In this document: positions 6,646 through 15,766 of the stretch, in pieces
Position numbering within the stretch: the stretch's first letter is position 1
How the letters are laid out: each line of letters opens with the position of its first letter
Assembly: GCF_001613125.1 (NCBI RefSeq)
Contig: NZ_BDBT01000009.1
Coordinates: 1 to 64,000 of the forward strand
Source of the DNA: Nocardia shimofusensis NBRC 100134
GTDB taxonomy: Bacteria; Actinomycetota; Actinomycetes; Mycobacteriales; Mycobacteriaceae
Length of the DNA: 64,000 nt
Direction of reading: 5' to 3'
Notes under the pieces: generated by a model
Seen by the model: the letters and a program-made list of their open reading frames with translations, nothing else
Told to the model about the DNA's origin: nothing
Database searches by the model: none
Translations under genes and position numbers: made by a program

Positions 6646-7740
6646 ATGAAGTCGCACCGTTCCACCCGCCGCCGGGGCCGTCGTCTGGTCGCCGCCTCGC
6701 TGGTCGCCGCCCTCGCCCTCGGACTCGCCGCATGCGGTGGCAGCGACACGGAGAGCACGGACGGCCACGGCAAGATCAGCGTCCAGTACTCCTGGATCAA
6801 GAACGAGGAGTTCGCCGGCGAGTTCTACGCCTACGACAAGGGCTACTACACCGAGGCCGGGTTCTCGGCGGTCAACGGGATCTCCGGCCCGGACACCGGC
6901 GTGGCCAAGCTGCTGAGCGGAACCGTCCAGGTGGCGCTCAGCGACGCGGCCTCCGTCGGCGCGGCCATCGCCAACGAGGACGCTCCATTGAAGATCATCG
7001 GCGCGACCTTCCAGAAGAACCCCTTCACCATCCTGTCCCTCACCGACGGCGCGAATATCGCCACGCCGCAGGACCTCAGAGGCAAGAAGATCGGTGTCCA
7101 GGACTCCAACGCCAGCGTCTTCGAGGCGATTCTCAATGCCAACGGCATCGCCGAGAGCGAGGTGGAGGTCGTCCCGGTGGATTTCGACCCCACCCCGCTG
7201 ATGGAGGGCAAGGTCGACGGTTTCATGGCCTACCTGACCAACGAGGCGCTCACCGTCGAACTGGCCGGTCGCAAGGTCACCAACCTGCCCTACGCCGACA
7301 ACGGACTGCCCTACGTCGCGGAGACTTTCACCGTCACCGATCACTATCTCGCCGAGAACCGGGATCTTCTGGAGGACTTCCTGATCGCCGAGATCAAAGG
7401 CTGGTCCGATGTCTTCGCCAATCCCTTGGACGAGACCGTGGCGTTGGTGACCGAGTACTACAACAAGGCAGCCTCCGACAACACAGACGGCCTGGAATCC
7501 ACCTTCGGCGCATTGGATCCGGTGAAGACCAAGCGGGGGCTCGAGGCCCAGAGCCTGCTCATCTCCACCGCGGAGACCGAGGCCAACGGCCTTTTCACGA
7601 TCAGCGCGGAGCTGAAAAAGCAGACCGTCGCGTCCCTGGCCGCCGCGGGCTGGGAGGTCACCGCCGAGGAACTGTTCGACACCAGCATCATCGAGAAGAT
7701 CTACGCGGAGAATCCCGAGCTCGAGACCTACCTGCCGTAG
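6646..7740 (+). CDS. ABC transporter substrate-binding lipoprotein, NMT1/ThiY-like
   Basis: 364 residues. A basic N-terminus with a hydrophobic signal ends in the lipobox LAAC near residue 27, so it should be a lipoprotein on the outer face of the membrane. The body is an NMT1/THI5-type periplasmic-binding fold, with WIKNEEFAGEFYAYDKGYY at the start of the mature part and DLRGKKIGVQD near residue 145, as in binding proteins for thiamine-precursor pyrimidines, riboflavin, taurine or nitrate. AGGAG precedes ATG 6646. The ligand cannot be fixed; the aromatic/acidic opening segment favours a ThiY/RibY-like organic ligand over nitrate. Confidence 0.8.
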   Translation: MKSHRSTRRRGRRLVAASLVAALALGLAACGGSDTESTDGHGKISVQYSWIKNEEFAGEFYAYDKGYYTEAGFSAVNGISGPDTGVAKLLSGTVQVALSDAASVGAAIANEDAPLKIIGATFQKNPFTILSLTDGANIATPQDLRGKKIGVQDSNASVFEAILNANGIAESEVEVVPVDFDPTPLMEGKVDGFMAYLTNEALTVELAGRKVTNLPYADNGLPYVAETFTVTDHYLAENRDLLEDFLIAEIKGWSDVFANPLDETVALVTEYYNKAASDNTDGLESTFGALDPVKTKRGLEAQSLLISTAETEANGLFTISAELKKQTVASLAAAGWEVTAEELFDTSIIEKIYAENPELETYLP

Positions 7741-7755
7741 ATCCAGGAGGTCTTG

Positions 7756-8586
7756 ATGTCTTTCGACAACACCATCGCTGCCGACACGGCGCCCTCGGTG
7801 TCCGGCACCGGCATCCGGATCGCCGGTCTCACCAAGACTTTCGCGGTCGGCCGTGGCCGTTCCGTCACGGCGCTGGAGAACGCGGATCTGCACACCGAGC
7901 AGGGCTCGTTCCTGGCGCTGCTCGGTCCCTCCGGCTGCGGGAAGTCCACCATCCTGCGCATTCTCGCCGACCTGGAGAATCCCACCTCGGGCACCGTCAT
8001 CGTCGACGGCAAGACGCCGGAGACGTTGCGCCGCAACAGCGAACTCGGTATCGCCTTTCAAGATCACGCACTGCTGCCGTGGCGCAGCGTGCGCAAGAAC
8101 ATCCGGTTGCCCTTCGAGGTGGCCGGGCGGGAGGTCGACAAGAATTACGTCGACGAGTTGATCGCCCTGGTCGGGCTGCGCGGATTCGAGGACAGCCGTC
8201 CCGCGCAGCTCTCCGGTGGTATGCGTCAGCGGGTCTCCATCGCCAGGGCGCTGGCGCTGAAACCCTCGGTGCTGCTGCTCGACGAGCCGTTCGGGGCGCT
8301 CGACGACATGACCCGCCAGAACCTCAATCTGGAACTGTTGCGGATCTGGACCGAGAAGCCGGCGACCACGCTGCTGGTCACCCACGGCATCTCCGAGGCG
8401 ATCTTCCTCTCCGACCAGGTCGCGGTGATGTCGCCCCGGCCCGGCCGGATCAAGGCGATCATCGAGGTCGACCTGCCCCGGCCGCGAAGCCCGGAGATGA
8501 TGCGCACGCCGGAGTTCCACGCGTTGGTGGACAAGGCGTCGGAGATCCTGTTCGGGGCCGACGGACGCGCGGGCGCGGAGTCGTGA
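7756..8586 (+). CDS. ABC transporter ATP-binding protein, SsuB/TauB/ThiZ type
   Basis: 276 residues: Walker [15 protein letters not shown] near residue 60, Q-loop FQDHALLPW, signature [15 protein letters not shown], Walker [14 protein letters not shown] and the H-loop VTHG. All nucleotide-binding elements are intact. It starts at ATG 7756, five bases after AGGAGG; a TTG three bases earlier is less likely. Its stop overlaps the first permease start (GTGA), so energiser and permease are co-translated. Confidence 0.9.
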   Translation: MSFDNTIAADTAPSVSGTGIRIAGLTKTFAVGRGRSVTALENADLHTEQGSFLALLGPSGCGKSTILRILADLENPTSGTVIVDGKTPETLRRNSELGIAFQDHALLPWRSVRKNIRLPFEVAGREVDKNYVDELIALVGLRGFEDSRPAQLSGGMRQRVSIARALALKPSVLLLDEPFGALDDMTRQNLNLELLRIWTEKPATTLLVTHGISEAIFLSDQVAVMSPRPGRIKAIIEVDLPRPRSPEMMRTPEFHALVDKASEILFGADGRAGAES

Positions 8587-9410
8587 CCGGGCCCCGCTCC
8601 GAGCTGCGGACCCGTGGTATCCACGGCAGGCTCGCTGTTCTTCTCGGCACCGCCGCGCTCGTGATCGGCTGGTGGTTGTTCTCGGTGCTGGCTTTCCGGC
8701 CCGACCCGGGCACCACCTACGATCCGGTGCCCTCACCGTGGGCGGTGGTCCGGCAGATCGCCGCCGACGGATTCACCGCGTACTGGGACTTCTTCTCCGT
8801 CACCATCCACGAGGCCGTAGTCGGCTTCTTGTGGGGCAACGGCCTGGCGCTGTTGCTCGCGGCCACGGTGCTGCTGGTGCCGCGGATCGAGAGGGTCGTC
8901 ACACAGGTCGCCGTGGTGACCTACTGCCTGCCGTTGGTCGCGGTCGGAGGCATCTCCATCGTCGCGCTCGGCGGCGCGGAATCGCCGGGTGACCCCTCCA
9001 AGACCGCGATCTTCCTCGCTGCGCTGTCGGTGTTCTTCACCACCGTGGTCGGCGCCCTGCTCGGCTTCGGAGCCGCCGACCAGGCCAGTCTCGACGTAGT
9101 CCGGGTCTTCGGCGGCGGCCGGTTCCGGCAGCTGTACAAGGTCCGGCTGATCGCGGCCGTGCCCGCGATTCTCAACGCGCTCCAGATCGCCGTCCCGGCC
9201 TCGCTGCTCGGCGCCGTCCTCGGCGAGTACATGGGAGCGACGGACCGGAGCGTCGGCATCACCCTCATCCGTTTGCAGGGTCAGCTGGACTCGGTGCGGG
9301 TCTGGGCGGTGTTCCTGCTCTGCGCGCTGGTCGCGCTGGTCGGATATGCCGCGTTCGGACTGCTCGCTCGATTGGCCACCCCGTGGGTGGCGGGACGGAG
9401 GAGCACATGA
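8583..9410 (+). CDS. ABC transporter permease 1 (SsuC/TauC family)
   Basis: 275 residues with about six membrane helices. The EAA-type loop is around residues 175-200 ([23 protein letters not shown]), where the ATPase docks. GTG 8583 overlaps the ATPase stop, and its own stop overlaps the next ATG. The pair of different permeases implies a heterodimeric channel. Confidence 0.85.
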   Translation: MTGPRSELRTRGIHGRLAVLLGTAALVIGWWLFSVLAFRPDPGTTYDPVPSPWAVVRQIAADGFTAYWDFFSVTIHEAVVGFLWGNGLALLLAATVLLVPRIERVVTQVAVVTYCLPLVAVGGISIVALGGAESPGDPSKTAIFLAALSVFFTTVVGALLGFGAADQASLDVVRVFGGGRFRQLYKVRLIAAVPAILNALQIAVPASLLGAVLGEYMGATDRSVGITLIRLQGQLDSVRVWAVFLLCALVALVGYAAFGLLARLATPWVAGRRST

Positions 9411-10237
9411 GCCGCGCGATGGTACGGGCGATCGGACGAGCGCTGCTCGATGCCGTGCTGACGGTGGTGATCGTGATCGCGTTGTGGCAGGCCGTGGTCA
9501 GCTTCGCCGGGGTCTCGCCGTACGTGGCCAAGGGCCCGGTCGAGGTGTTCGAGTTCCTGTTCGTCGACGAATCGGGAGCGAAGGCGGGCGGTCTCGCCGC
9601 CGACAACCGTGCTGCTCTGCGACCGCTCACCGTGCAGACTCTCCAGGACGCCGGCCTCGGTTTCGCGGTCGGCATGACGATCGCGGTGGCACTCGCCGTG
9701 GTCTTCTCGCTGTCGCGGGCCGTCGAGGCCGGGGTGATGCCGCTGGCGTTGCTGCTGCGCAGCGTTCCGCTGGTCTCCATCTCACCGGTCATCATCCTGA
9801 TCACCGGCCGCGGCACCACGGCCTCGGTCGCCGCGATCGGCAGCATCGTCGTGCTGTTTCCCGCGCTGGCATCCGTTCTGTACGGCCTGGGACGCGCGAG
9901 CCCCGACAGCCTCGACCTGATCCGGGTCTACGGCGGCGGCAGTGCGACGGCGCTGCGCATGGTGGCCCTACCGGGCGCCCTCCCGTCGATTTTCGCGGCG
10001 GCCCGGGTCTCGGTGCCGGGAGCGGTGACCGGAGCGCTGCTGGCCGAATGGCTGTCCACCGGCAAGGGCATCGGCGGCTCCATCCAGAAGTTCAGCGCCG
10101 CCGCGAAATTCGACGAGCTGTGGGCCTCGGTAGCGGTCATCACCGCGATCACACTCGTGCTCTACAACGTCGTGCAGCTGGTGGAGAACGCGGTGCTGGC
10201 GCGCATGGGAATGGGCAAGCAGGCCGCCTCGGCATAG
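9407..10237 (+). CDS. ABC transporter permease 2 (SsuC/TauC family)
   Basis: 276 residues with six predicted helices and a docking loop YGGGSATALRMVALPGALPSIF near residue 180. ATG 9407 overlaps the permease 1 stop. It completes a binding protein-ATPase-permease-permease operon. The duplicated ssd-type regulatory block starts at the base directly after the TAG stop. Confidence 0.85.
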   Translation: MSRAMVRAIGRALLDAVLTVVIVIALWQAVVSFAGVSPYVAKGPVEVFEFLFVDESGAKAGGLAADNRAALRPLTVQTLQDAGLGFAVGMTIAVALAVVFSLSRAVEAGVMPLALLLRSVPLVSISPVIILITGRGTTASVAAIGSIVVLFPALASVLYGLGRASPDSLDLIRVYGGGSATALRMVALPGALPSIFAAARVSVPGAVTGALLAEWLSTGKGIGGSIQKFSAAAKFDELWASVAVITAITLVLYNVVQLVENAVLARMGMGKQAASA

Positions 10238-10319
10238 TTCTCCACAGCCACCGGGTTGTCCACATTCGGCGATCGGACGCTGTCGGTCGCGGGTCCTGTC
10301 CGCGACGCTGGCCTACATG
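10238..10319 (+). promoter_or_regulatory. Diverged copy of the ssd upstream region with two DnaA-box-like sites
   Basis: Aligns without gaps to 2534-2615, with 57 of 82 bases identical by my count. TTCTCCACA (10238-10246) and TTGTCCACA (10256-10264) are again 18 bp apart, and an ATG (10317) again lies 61 bp from the second box. Conservation is strongest in the boxes and in CGCGACGCT just before the ATG. No ssd-like protein follows. I infer that the pilin half of the split tad locus keeps or acquired the same control signal. Confidence 0.6.
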
Positions 10320-10495
10320 CAATCCGATCCCGTCCCCCTCGCGGCTCCGTTCACGCCGGTGCCCGATCACGCTGCCGCACTCCGTGCAGCGGCGCGCCCT
10401 GACGCCGCGCGTGCCCGGCCGGCGACGGCATCGCAGCCTCGAGTCCGTACGGCGGTCTGTAGCGAAGATCACGAGCACGCGGTGCCTATCCTGCG

Positions 10496-10840
10496 GGGCC
10501 GATCACCAAGACCCGAGCCGCAGGGTCGCTCCCCGGACTTCGGTCCCGCGGGTCCCGAGTACGTGGGCGCGGGCCCGCGGGCTCGGCCTACCGGTACCTC
10601 GGTCCTGCGGGTCCCGAGCGTGTGGGCCCGAGCTCGCGGGCCCGGCCTTCCGGTAACTCGGTCCCGCTCGCTGGTGGCGATCGGGTGGGGCCCGAGTACG
10701 TGGGCGCGAGCTCACGGGTCCGATCAGCAGGACTTCGGCCGCACGGGTCCCGAGTACGCGGCGCGAGCTCGCGGATCCGATCACCAGGACCTCGGCCACG
10801 CGGGTTCCCGAGTCGCGGGCCCCGCTCGCCGTGTGCCATC
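10496..10840 (+). repeat. GC-rich imperfect tandem repeats (minisatellite-like)
   Basis: Several degenerate copies of a unit of about 58 bp built on GGTCCCGAGTACGTGGGC, GCGAGCTCGCGGG and CCGATCACCAGGACCT. The plus-strand frame from ATG 10317 runs through them, giving repeats such as GPEYVGA and ARARGSDHQDLG, but codon pattern and composition do not look selected. The 703-base stretch 10238-10940 therefore holds the regulatory copy, this array and no convincing gene. Confidence 0.7.
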
Positions 10841-10940
10841 ACCGCCCATCCCGCGCTATCCCCGCGCCTGGTGTGGTGACCCGCTCTCAACTCCTCGCGG
10901 CGCCCGCCGCGCGCAGACGGCAATAGAGAAAGGACAACCC

Positions 10941-12320
10941 GTGCAGATCACCAACACAACCGGTCGGACAGCCCGGAGGTTCGGCACCCTGCTCATGGTC
11001 CGCCGTAGCCACGCTGCCGATTCGAAGCCCATTCGTCCGAGCGCTGTCAATGGCCCGGACACGATGGGCGGCTCGGACACGGTGAGGGACATGGACGGCT
11101 CCGCTCCGTCTGCCCACGATCTCGTCACCGGTGGGGTCTCCGAGCAGCAGGTGAGTTCTGCCGCTGCAGACTCGACGGGGGGCGAGACCGCCGCCGAAAG
11201 CGCAGACGGCATGGGGGACGAAGGTCCCGCGGTTCCTCCGGGCGAGACGAAAAGCCCGAACGCGATCGCGGACGCATCGCCGGGGAGCCTCGACGCGGGG
11301 TCGAATCCGAGCCTGCGCGCGGCGACGGCAGGCGCAGGCTCGGCCGCGCAGATCGAAGGACGCGACACGCAGGAGCCGGGTACGCCGCGGGCGGGTGTCG
11401 AACCGCTGATCCACGTGCCGATGTTCTGGCGACCGTCGCGGTCGGTCGATGCCGTGAGCACCGACCGATCCGGAACGGTCCCGGAATCTGTGGCTCGCAC
11501 CACGGCCGCACCGGATGCCCATTCGTCGGAGACCGGCCCCGGCGTTCCCGTCGGACATTCACAGACACACGTATCCGGCCCGCGGAATCCACAGCCGTCG
11601 ACCGGTCCGCGCCGGGCGCTGGTGCCGATCGTGTCGGCGGACGTGCCGCTGAGGTCGGAGGAGGCACTGTTGCCGGCAGCGTCGGACACGGCACTGCCCG
11701 CGGTGGTCTCCGGTCTGCGAGCGGTGAATTCGGGGAAGACGCCCATGCGCTGCGCCTCTCCTCGGTGCGGCTTCGCCTGTCGCGCAGGCGATGGGTACAC
11801 AGCCGCGCCGGGTGGGCCGGTCGCGCGCCCGGAGTCCGGGACTTCCGGATCGCGAGCGCTCGTCCGGTCGGCATACGCCGCGGCTCCGCCCAGGTCAGGA
11901 CGTGCGCGCTGCCTGTGGGCGCGACGGCTCAGGGTGCTGCGTATGGGATTGCGGCGGCGACTGCCACGCGCGGTACTCACGGAATGGGCGGACCGCCGCT
12001 TCGTCGCGGCCGTCGCCGCGGTGATTGCCTGTTCCATCCGGCCACTCGCTTTCTCCATCCGGTCCGGCGCCATGGGGCGGCGCAGCATCCGTTCCGCGGT
12101 CCGGATGACCTGGGTGCTTCTCGGAAGGATCGGCAGAGGACTGCGGATCCGCCTGGTGCGGGCAGTGCGGGCGGACGACGGCATGTCCACGGCCGAATAC
12201 GCCATCGGCACGATCGCCGCGGCCGCGTTCGGTGCGGTCCTCTACGGGGTGGTGACCGGGGACTCCATCGTGGACGCCCTCACCGGGATCATCGACAAAG
12301 CGCTCAGTACCAGCGTCTGA
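10941..12320 (+). CDS. Flp-type pilin domain with a long disordered N-terminal extension (Rv3656c-like C-terminus)
   Basis: The last 50 residues (DDGMSTAEYAIGTIAAAAF, then a hydrophobic stretch to VDALTGIIDKALSTSV) are an Flp pilin with the G/M-x5-E-Y processing signature, nearly the same as Rv3656c. The open frame extends upstream to GTG 10941, which has a GAGAAAGG ribosome site, for 459 residues. The extra 400 residues are Ser/Pro/Thr/Glu/Ala-rich, then Arg-rich near the pilin. Either pilin is made as a very long precursor, or translation starts close to the pilin (ATG near 12071, MGRRSIRSAV) and the upstream frame is spurious. The pilin domain itself is certain. Confidence 0.65.
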   Translation: MQITNTTGRTARRFGTLLMVRRSHAADSKPIRPSAVNGPDTMGGSDTVRDMDGSAPSAHDLVTGGVSEQQVSSAAADSTGGETAAESADGMGDEGPAVPPGETKSPNAIADASPGSLDAGSNPSLRAATAGAGSAAQIEGRDTQEPGTPRAGVEPLIHVPMFWRPSRSVDAVSTDRSGTVPESVARTTAAPDAHSSETGPGVPVGHSQTHVSGPRNPQPSTGPRRALVPIVSADVPLRSEEALLPAASDTALPAVVSGLRAVNSGKTPMRCASPRCGFACRAGDGYTAAPGGPVARPESGTSGSRALVRSAYAAAPPRSGRARCLWARRLRVLRMGLRRRLPRAVLTEWADRRFVAAVAAVIACSIRPLAFSIRSGAMGRRSIRSAVRMTWVLLGRIGRGLRIRLVRAVRADDGMSTAEYAIGTIAAAAFGAVLYGVVTGDSIVDALTGIIDKALSTSV

Positions 12321-12334
12321 ACGGGCGTGCGGTG

Positions 12335-12727
12335 ATGTCGACTTTGCCGGTGGGCCGGTCGGAACCGCGCACCACCCTGACCCGCCTGTTCGCCGACGAC
12401 GGCGCGGTGACCGTGGAGGCTGCCATCGCCGTCAGCGCGATCATGATCGCCGTGGTGCTCTGCCTCGGGACGTTGCTCGCGGCGTCGACCCAGGTTCGTT
12501 GTGTCGATGCCGCCCGCGAGGCTGCCAGGCTGGAGGCCCGGGGAGACTCGGCGGCCGCGCGGTCCGCCGCCGACCGGGTCGCGCCGCCGGGGGCCGATGT
12601 CTCGGTGCGGCGCGAGGGCGGTTTCATCGTGGCCGTGGTCACGGCGGGCACGCCCCTGCTGCCGCTCCGCCTGCGAGCCGAGGCGGTCGCGGTGCCCGAA
12701 CCGGGGACGCAGGCGCACGGTGGGTAG
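12335..12727 (+). CDS. TadE-like pseudopilin, Rv3655c homologue
   Basis: 130 residues. A short basic start is followed by DDGAVTVEAAIAVSAIMIAVVLCLGTLL, a TadE-type processing site (Gly-Ala before T-V-E) leading directly into a membrane helix, then a small extracellular domain. It should be a minor pilin of the Tad machine. It starts at ATG 12335 (GTG 12332 also possible), and its end overlaps the next gene by 8 bases. Confidence 0.75.
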   Translation: MSTLPVGRSEPRTTLTRLFADDGAVTVEAAIAVSAIMIAVVLCLGTLLAASTQVRCVDAAREAARLEARGDSAAARSAADRVAPPGADVSVRREGGFIVAVVTAGTPLLPLRLRAEAVAVPEPGTQAHGG

Positions 12728-13070
12728 GGGTGGCGACAACGGGGCGGCCACGGTGTTCGCGTGCATCGCCTTGGTCGGACTGATCGCGATCACCTCGATG
12801 TTCGTGCACGTGGGCGCGGTGGTGGTGGCGCGGCATCGGGTGCAGGCCGGCGCGGATCTCGCCGCGCTCGCGGCAGCGGGCGCATTGGACAGCGGGACGG
12901 AGCAGGCATGCGCTCGAGCGGTCGCGATCGTGCGCCGGATGAGTGGTTCGGTCACCTCGTGTGAGATGGCGGGATGGGAGGTGACGGTCTCGGTGGAACG
13001 GAATGTATCGATCGGCGTCCTCGGCGCCCGGACGGTACGCGCGAGTGCGCGCGCAGGACCTGCGCATTAG
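12720..13070 (+). CDS. TadG/Rv3654c-like secreted or membrane pseudopilin-type protein
   Basis: 116 residues: NGAATVFACIALVGLIAITSMFVHVGAVVVARHR is a Tad-type N-terminal helix near residues 8-40, then QAGADLAALAAAGA, the conserved motif of the TadG N-terminal family. Two cysteines (CEM and C in EQACARA) could form a disulphide. It starts at GTG 12720 inside the TadE-like gene. It closes the pilin operon; an AT-rich gap follows. Confidence 0.7.
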   Translation: MGRGGDNGAATVFACIALVGLIAITSMFVHVGAVVVARHRVQAGADLAALAAAGALDSGTEQACARAVAIVRRMSGSVTSCEMAGWEVTVSVERNVSIGVLGARTVRASARAGPAH

Positions 13071-13414
13071 TAAGACCGACCGGTTCGTGAATGTTCCACA
13101 GTGGGATGCTGCAAGGTTGAATTACCGAATACCCGGCCCATTGATAATTACGATGCGGTATCTATATGAACCCGATTGCACTAATACAATTCGCCCCAGC
13201 CGCTCTCCAGGCATGCATGGACCGCAATGTCGTAGTTAACATGAAACTATTCCGTTTTATTCTGGGGCCGAAGGTGTCCGCCGAGTGACGGCGATGGCCT
13301 GTCAACCTTCCCGCCGTGATCCAGTCCACAATCAGCTATGTGACCGTGCCTCGGCGGCCTATCCGGTCACCGGCGGACGTTCTGCTCTCGACCTGCGCCT
13401 ATGGCGGGGAGGGC
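13071..13414. other. Intergenic stretch with AT-rich core
   Basis: 344 bases between the end of the tad locus and the helicase stop. About 13080-13260 is visibly richer in A/T than anything nearby (TTGATAATTACGATG, CTAATACAATTCG), with no supportable reading frame or terminator-class hairpin. It may be a remnant of older insertion or a converging-transcript spacer. Confidence 0.5.
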
Positions 13415-15766
13415 CTACTGGTCCAGTTCGGTGAGTACCGCGCGCAACAGGCGGGTCGCCGCGCCCTTGTCGAGGGGGCTGTTGCCGTTGCCGCACTTGG
13501 GTGACTGGACGCAGGACGGGCATCCGGTGGCGCAGACGCAGGACTCGATGGCGTCCAGCGTGGCCGCGAGCCAGGGGCGTAGCCGGGCGAAGCCACGCTC
13601 GGCGAAGCCCGCGCCGCCGGGTTGCCCGTCGTAGACGAAGACCGTGGGCAGGCCGGTATCGGGATGTTCGGCTGTGGACACGCCGCCGATGTCCCACCGA
13701 TCACAGGTCGCCACCAGCGGGAGCAGGCCGATGGCGGCGTGCTCGGCAGCGTGCAGCGCGCCGGGCAGCTCGCGGGCGGTGATGCCGGCGGTGTCCAGGA
13801 GTTCGTGGGTGACGGTGTAGAGGACGGCCTTGGTCGGCAGGGTCCGCGCAGGCAGATCGAGCTCCACCATGTCCAGCACCTCGCCGGTGGGCAGGGTGCG
13901 CAGGTAGCCGATCACCTGTCCGGTCACGCTGACCTGCGCCAACGCACTGGTGACGGCGCCGTGCACGTGCTCGTCGACGATGCCGTCGATGGTCAAGGAC
14001 GTGAGCGAGCGGGCGGTGGTGCTCCAGCCGGGCTCGTCCTCGTGGACGAAGGCCACGCCATCGTCCAGGTCGAGTTCGTCCACCACGTAGGTCTCGCCTT
14101 GGTGCAGGTGGACCGCGCCTTCGTGCAGCGTGGACGGTGCGCGGGAAGCGTCGGCGGTGCCGATCAACCGCCCGGTTTCGCCGTCGACGATCATCACCGG
14201 CGCACCGACCCCGCCGCGCACGTCCACGTCGTCGTGGGGGTAGGTGTGCGCGGTGATGTACCAGCGGCCCGAACCTGCCCGCTTGCCTGGCCGATGCCGG
14301 ATCAGACCTTGTTCGGCCAATGCGGTGAGTACTGCGCGAGCGTCGAAGGCGTCGGCTTCGGCCTCGGTGATGGGCAGTTCGGCGGCCGCGCACAGCAGTT
14401 GCGGGCCCAGCACATAGGGGTTGGCCGGGTCGGTGATGGTCGCTTCGACAGGCTTGCCGAGCAGCGCCTCGGGGTGATGGACGAGGTAGGTGTCCAGCGG
14501 ATCGTCGGTGGCGACCAGTACCACCAGCGAGCCCTGGGTACGCCGGCCCGCCCGGCCGGCCTGCTGTAGGAACGAGGCCACCGTGCCGGGAAAACCGGCG
14601 ATGACCACGGCATCCAGACCGGCGATGTCCACGCCCAGTTCCAGGGCGTTCGTCGTGGCGGCCCCCAGCAGGGTGCCGTCGGACAGCGCGGTCTCGAGCG
14701 CGCGGCGGTCCTCGGCGAGATAGCCCGCGCGATAGGCCGCGACGCGGGCGGGCAGTGCCGGATCCCGCTCGGACAGCAACCTGCGAGTCTCCCGCGAGAC
14801 CAGTTCGGCGCCGCGGCGTGACCGGACGAAGGTCAGCGTGCGTGCGCCCTCGGCCACCAGATCGGCCATGAGGCGAGCGGCCTCCACGGTGGCCGGCCGC
14901 CGGATCGGCGCGCCGTTCTCCCCGCCGGTGGCGTTCACCAGGGGAGGTTCCCAGAGGGCGACGGTGCGGGCGCCGCAGGGCGATCCGTCCTCGGTGACCG
15001 CCGCGCACGGGGCTCCGACCAGGCGGGATGCCGCCTCGGCCGGATCGGCGGTGGTCGCCGAGCAGAGCACGAACACCGGGTCGGCCCCGTAACAGGCGGC
15101 GACGCGGCGCAACCTGCGCAGCACCAACGCCACGTGTGACCCGAAGACTCCCCGGTAGGCGTGGCATTCGTCGACCACGATGTAGCGGAGTCTGCGAAAC
15201 ACCCTGGCCCAGCGCTGATGAGACCGCAGCATGCCGATGTGCAGCATGTCCGGGTTGGTGAATATCCAGCGAGCGTTGTCGCGGACCCACTGCCGGACCT
15301 CCGCCGGGGTGTCACCGTCGTAGGTGGCGGGGCGGACATCGCGCAGCGCCCCTTCGTGGGTCAGTTCGGAAACCGCGCGCAACTGGTCGGCGCCCAGCGC
15401 CTTGGTCGGCGCCAGATAGAGGGCCGTGGCTTTGGGATCTTCGCGCAGAGCGGTGAGCACCGGCAGTTGGTACCCGAGTGATTTGCCGGAGGCGGTGCCG
15501 GTGCTGACCACCACGTGCTGCCCCTTTGCGGCCAGATCTGCGGTTTCGGTCTGGTGCGTCCACGGAGCGGGGATGCCTGCGGCCCGGAATGCGGCGACGA
15601 CCTCGGGATGGGCCCACGCCGGCCATGCCGTCGTGCGGGCCTGCCGGGCGGGCTGGTCGTCCACGTGGGTCAACCGCGGGTCGCCGGGAGAATTCTGGAC
15701 ACGGTTCAGCAACGATCGCCCGTAGCCGAGGGAGATGTCGGCGCCGGTTTCGCGGTCCGCTGTCAC
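13415..15766 (-). CDS. DEAD/DEAH-box helicase with C-terminal Cys cluster (MrfA/YprA-like), Rv3649 homologue
   Basis: 783 residues. Motif I STGTASGKSLGYQ near residue 90, motif II DECH in YIVVDECHAYRG, SAT box LCSATTADP, and C-terminal helicase motifs VDIAGLDAVVIAGFPG and QQAGRAGRRTQGS. After a long middle domain the C-terminus carries CVCATGCPSCVQSPKCGNGN, a four-Cys (DUF1998) metal site typical of MrfA, a 3'-5' DNA helicase that repairs mitomycin lesions in Bacillus. All motifs look intact. ATG 15766 begins MTADRETG. It is transcribed divergently from cspA. Confidence 0.9.
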   Translation of the reverse strand: MTADRETGADISLGYGRSLLNRVQNSPGDPRLTHVDDQPARQARTTAWPAWAHPEVVAAFRAAGIPAPWTHQTETADLAAKGQHVVVSTGTASGKSLGYQLPVLTALREDPKATALYLAPTKALGADQLRAVSELTHEGALRDVRPATYDGDTPAEVRQWVRDNARWIFTNPDMLHIGMLRSHQRWARVFRRLRYIVVDECHAYRGVFGSHVALVLRRLRRVAACYGADPVFVLCSATTADPAEAASRLVGAPCAAVTEDGSPCGARTVALWEPPLVNATGGENGAPIRRPATVEAARLMADLVAEGARTLTFVRSRRGAELVSRETRRLLSERDPALPARVAAYRAGYLAEDRRALETALSDGTLLGAATTNALELGVDIAGLDAVVIAGFPGTVASFLQQAGRAGRRTQGSLVVLVATDDPLDTYLVHHPEALLGKPVEATITDPANPYVLGPQLLCAAAELPITEAEADAFDARAVLTALAEQGLIRHRPGKRAGSGRWYITAHTYPHDDVDVRGGVGAPVMIVDGETGRLIGTADASRAPSTLHEGAVHLHQGETYVVDELDLDDGVAFVHEDEPGWSTTARSLTSLTIDGIVDEHVHGAVTSALAQVSVTGQVIGYLRTLPTGEVLDMVELDLPARTLPTKAVLYTVTHELLDTAGITARELPGALHAAEHAAIGLLPLVATCDRWDIGGVSTAEHPDTGLPTVFVYDGQPGGAGFAERGFARLRPWLAATLDAIESCVCATGCPSCVQSPKCGNGNSPLDKGAATRLLRAVLTELDQ

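Noticed and set aside
6477..9410. A 977-codon frame ending in permease 1
   Set aside because: Only the part from GTG 8583 reads as a permease. The rest is the +1 shadow of the binding protein and ATPase.
10496..10840. CRISPR-like array
   Set aside because: Units are degenerate, of uneven length and without distinct spacers, and no cas gene is present.
10856..12211. A 451-codon minus-strand frame opposite the pilin gene
   Set aside because: No motifs, no ribosome site. The plus strand carries the certain pilin domain in frame.
13622..14569. A plus-strand gene opposite the helicase
   Set aside because: It runs through the helicase Cys cluster and core in antisense, and its Gly/Val/His-rich product matches nothing.
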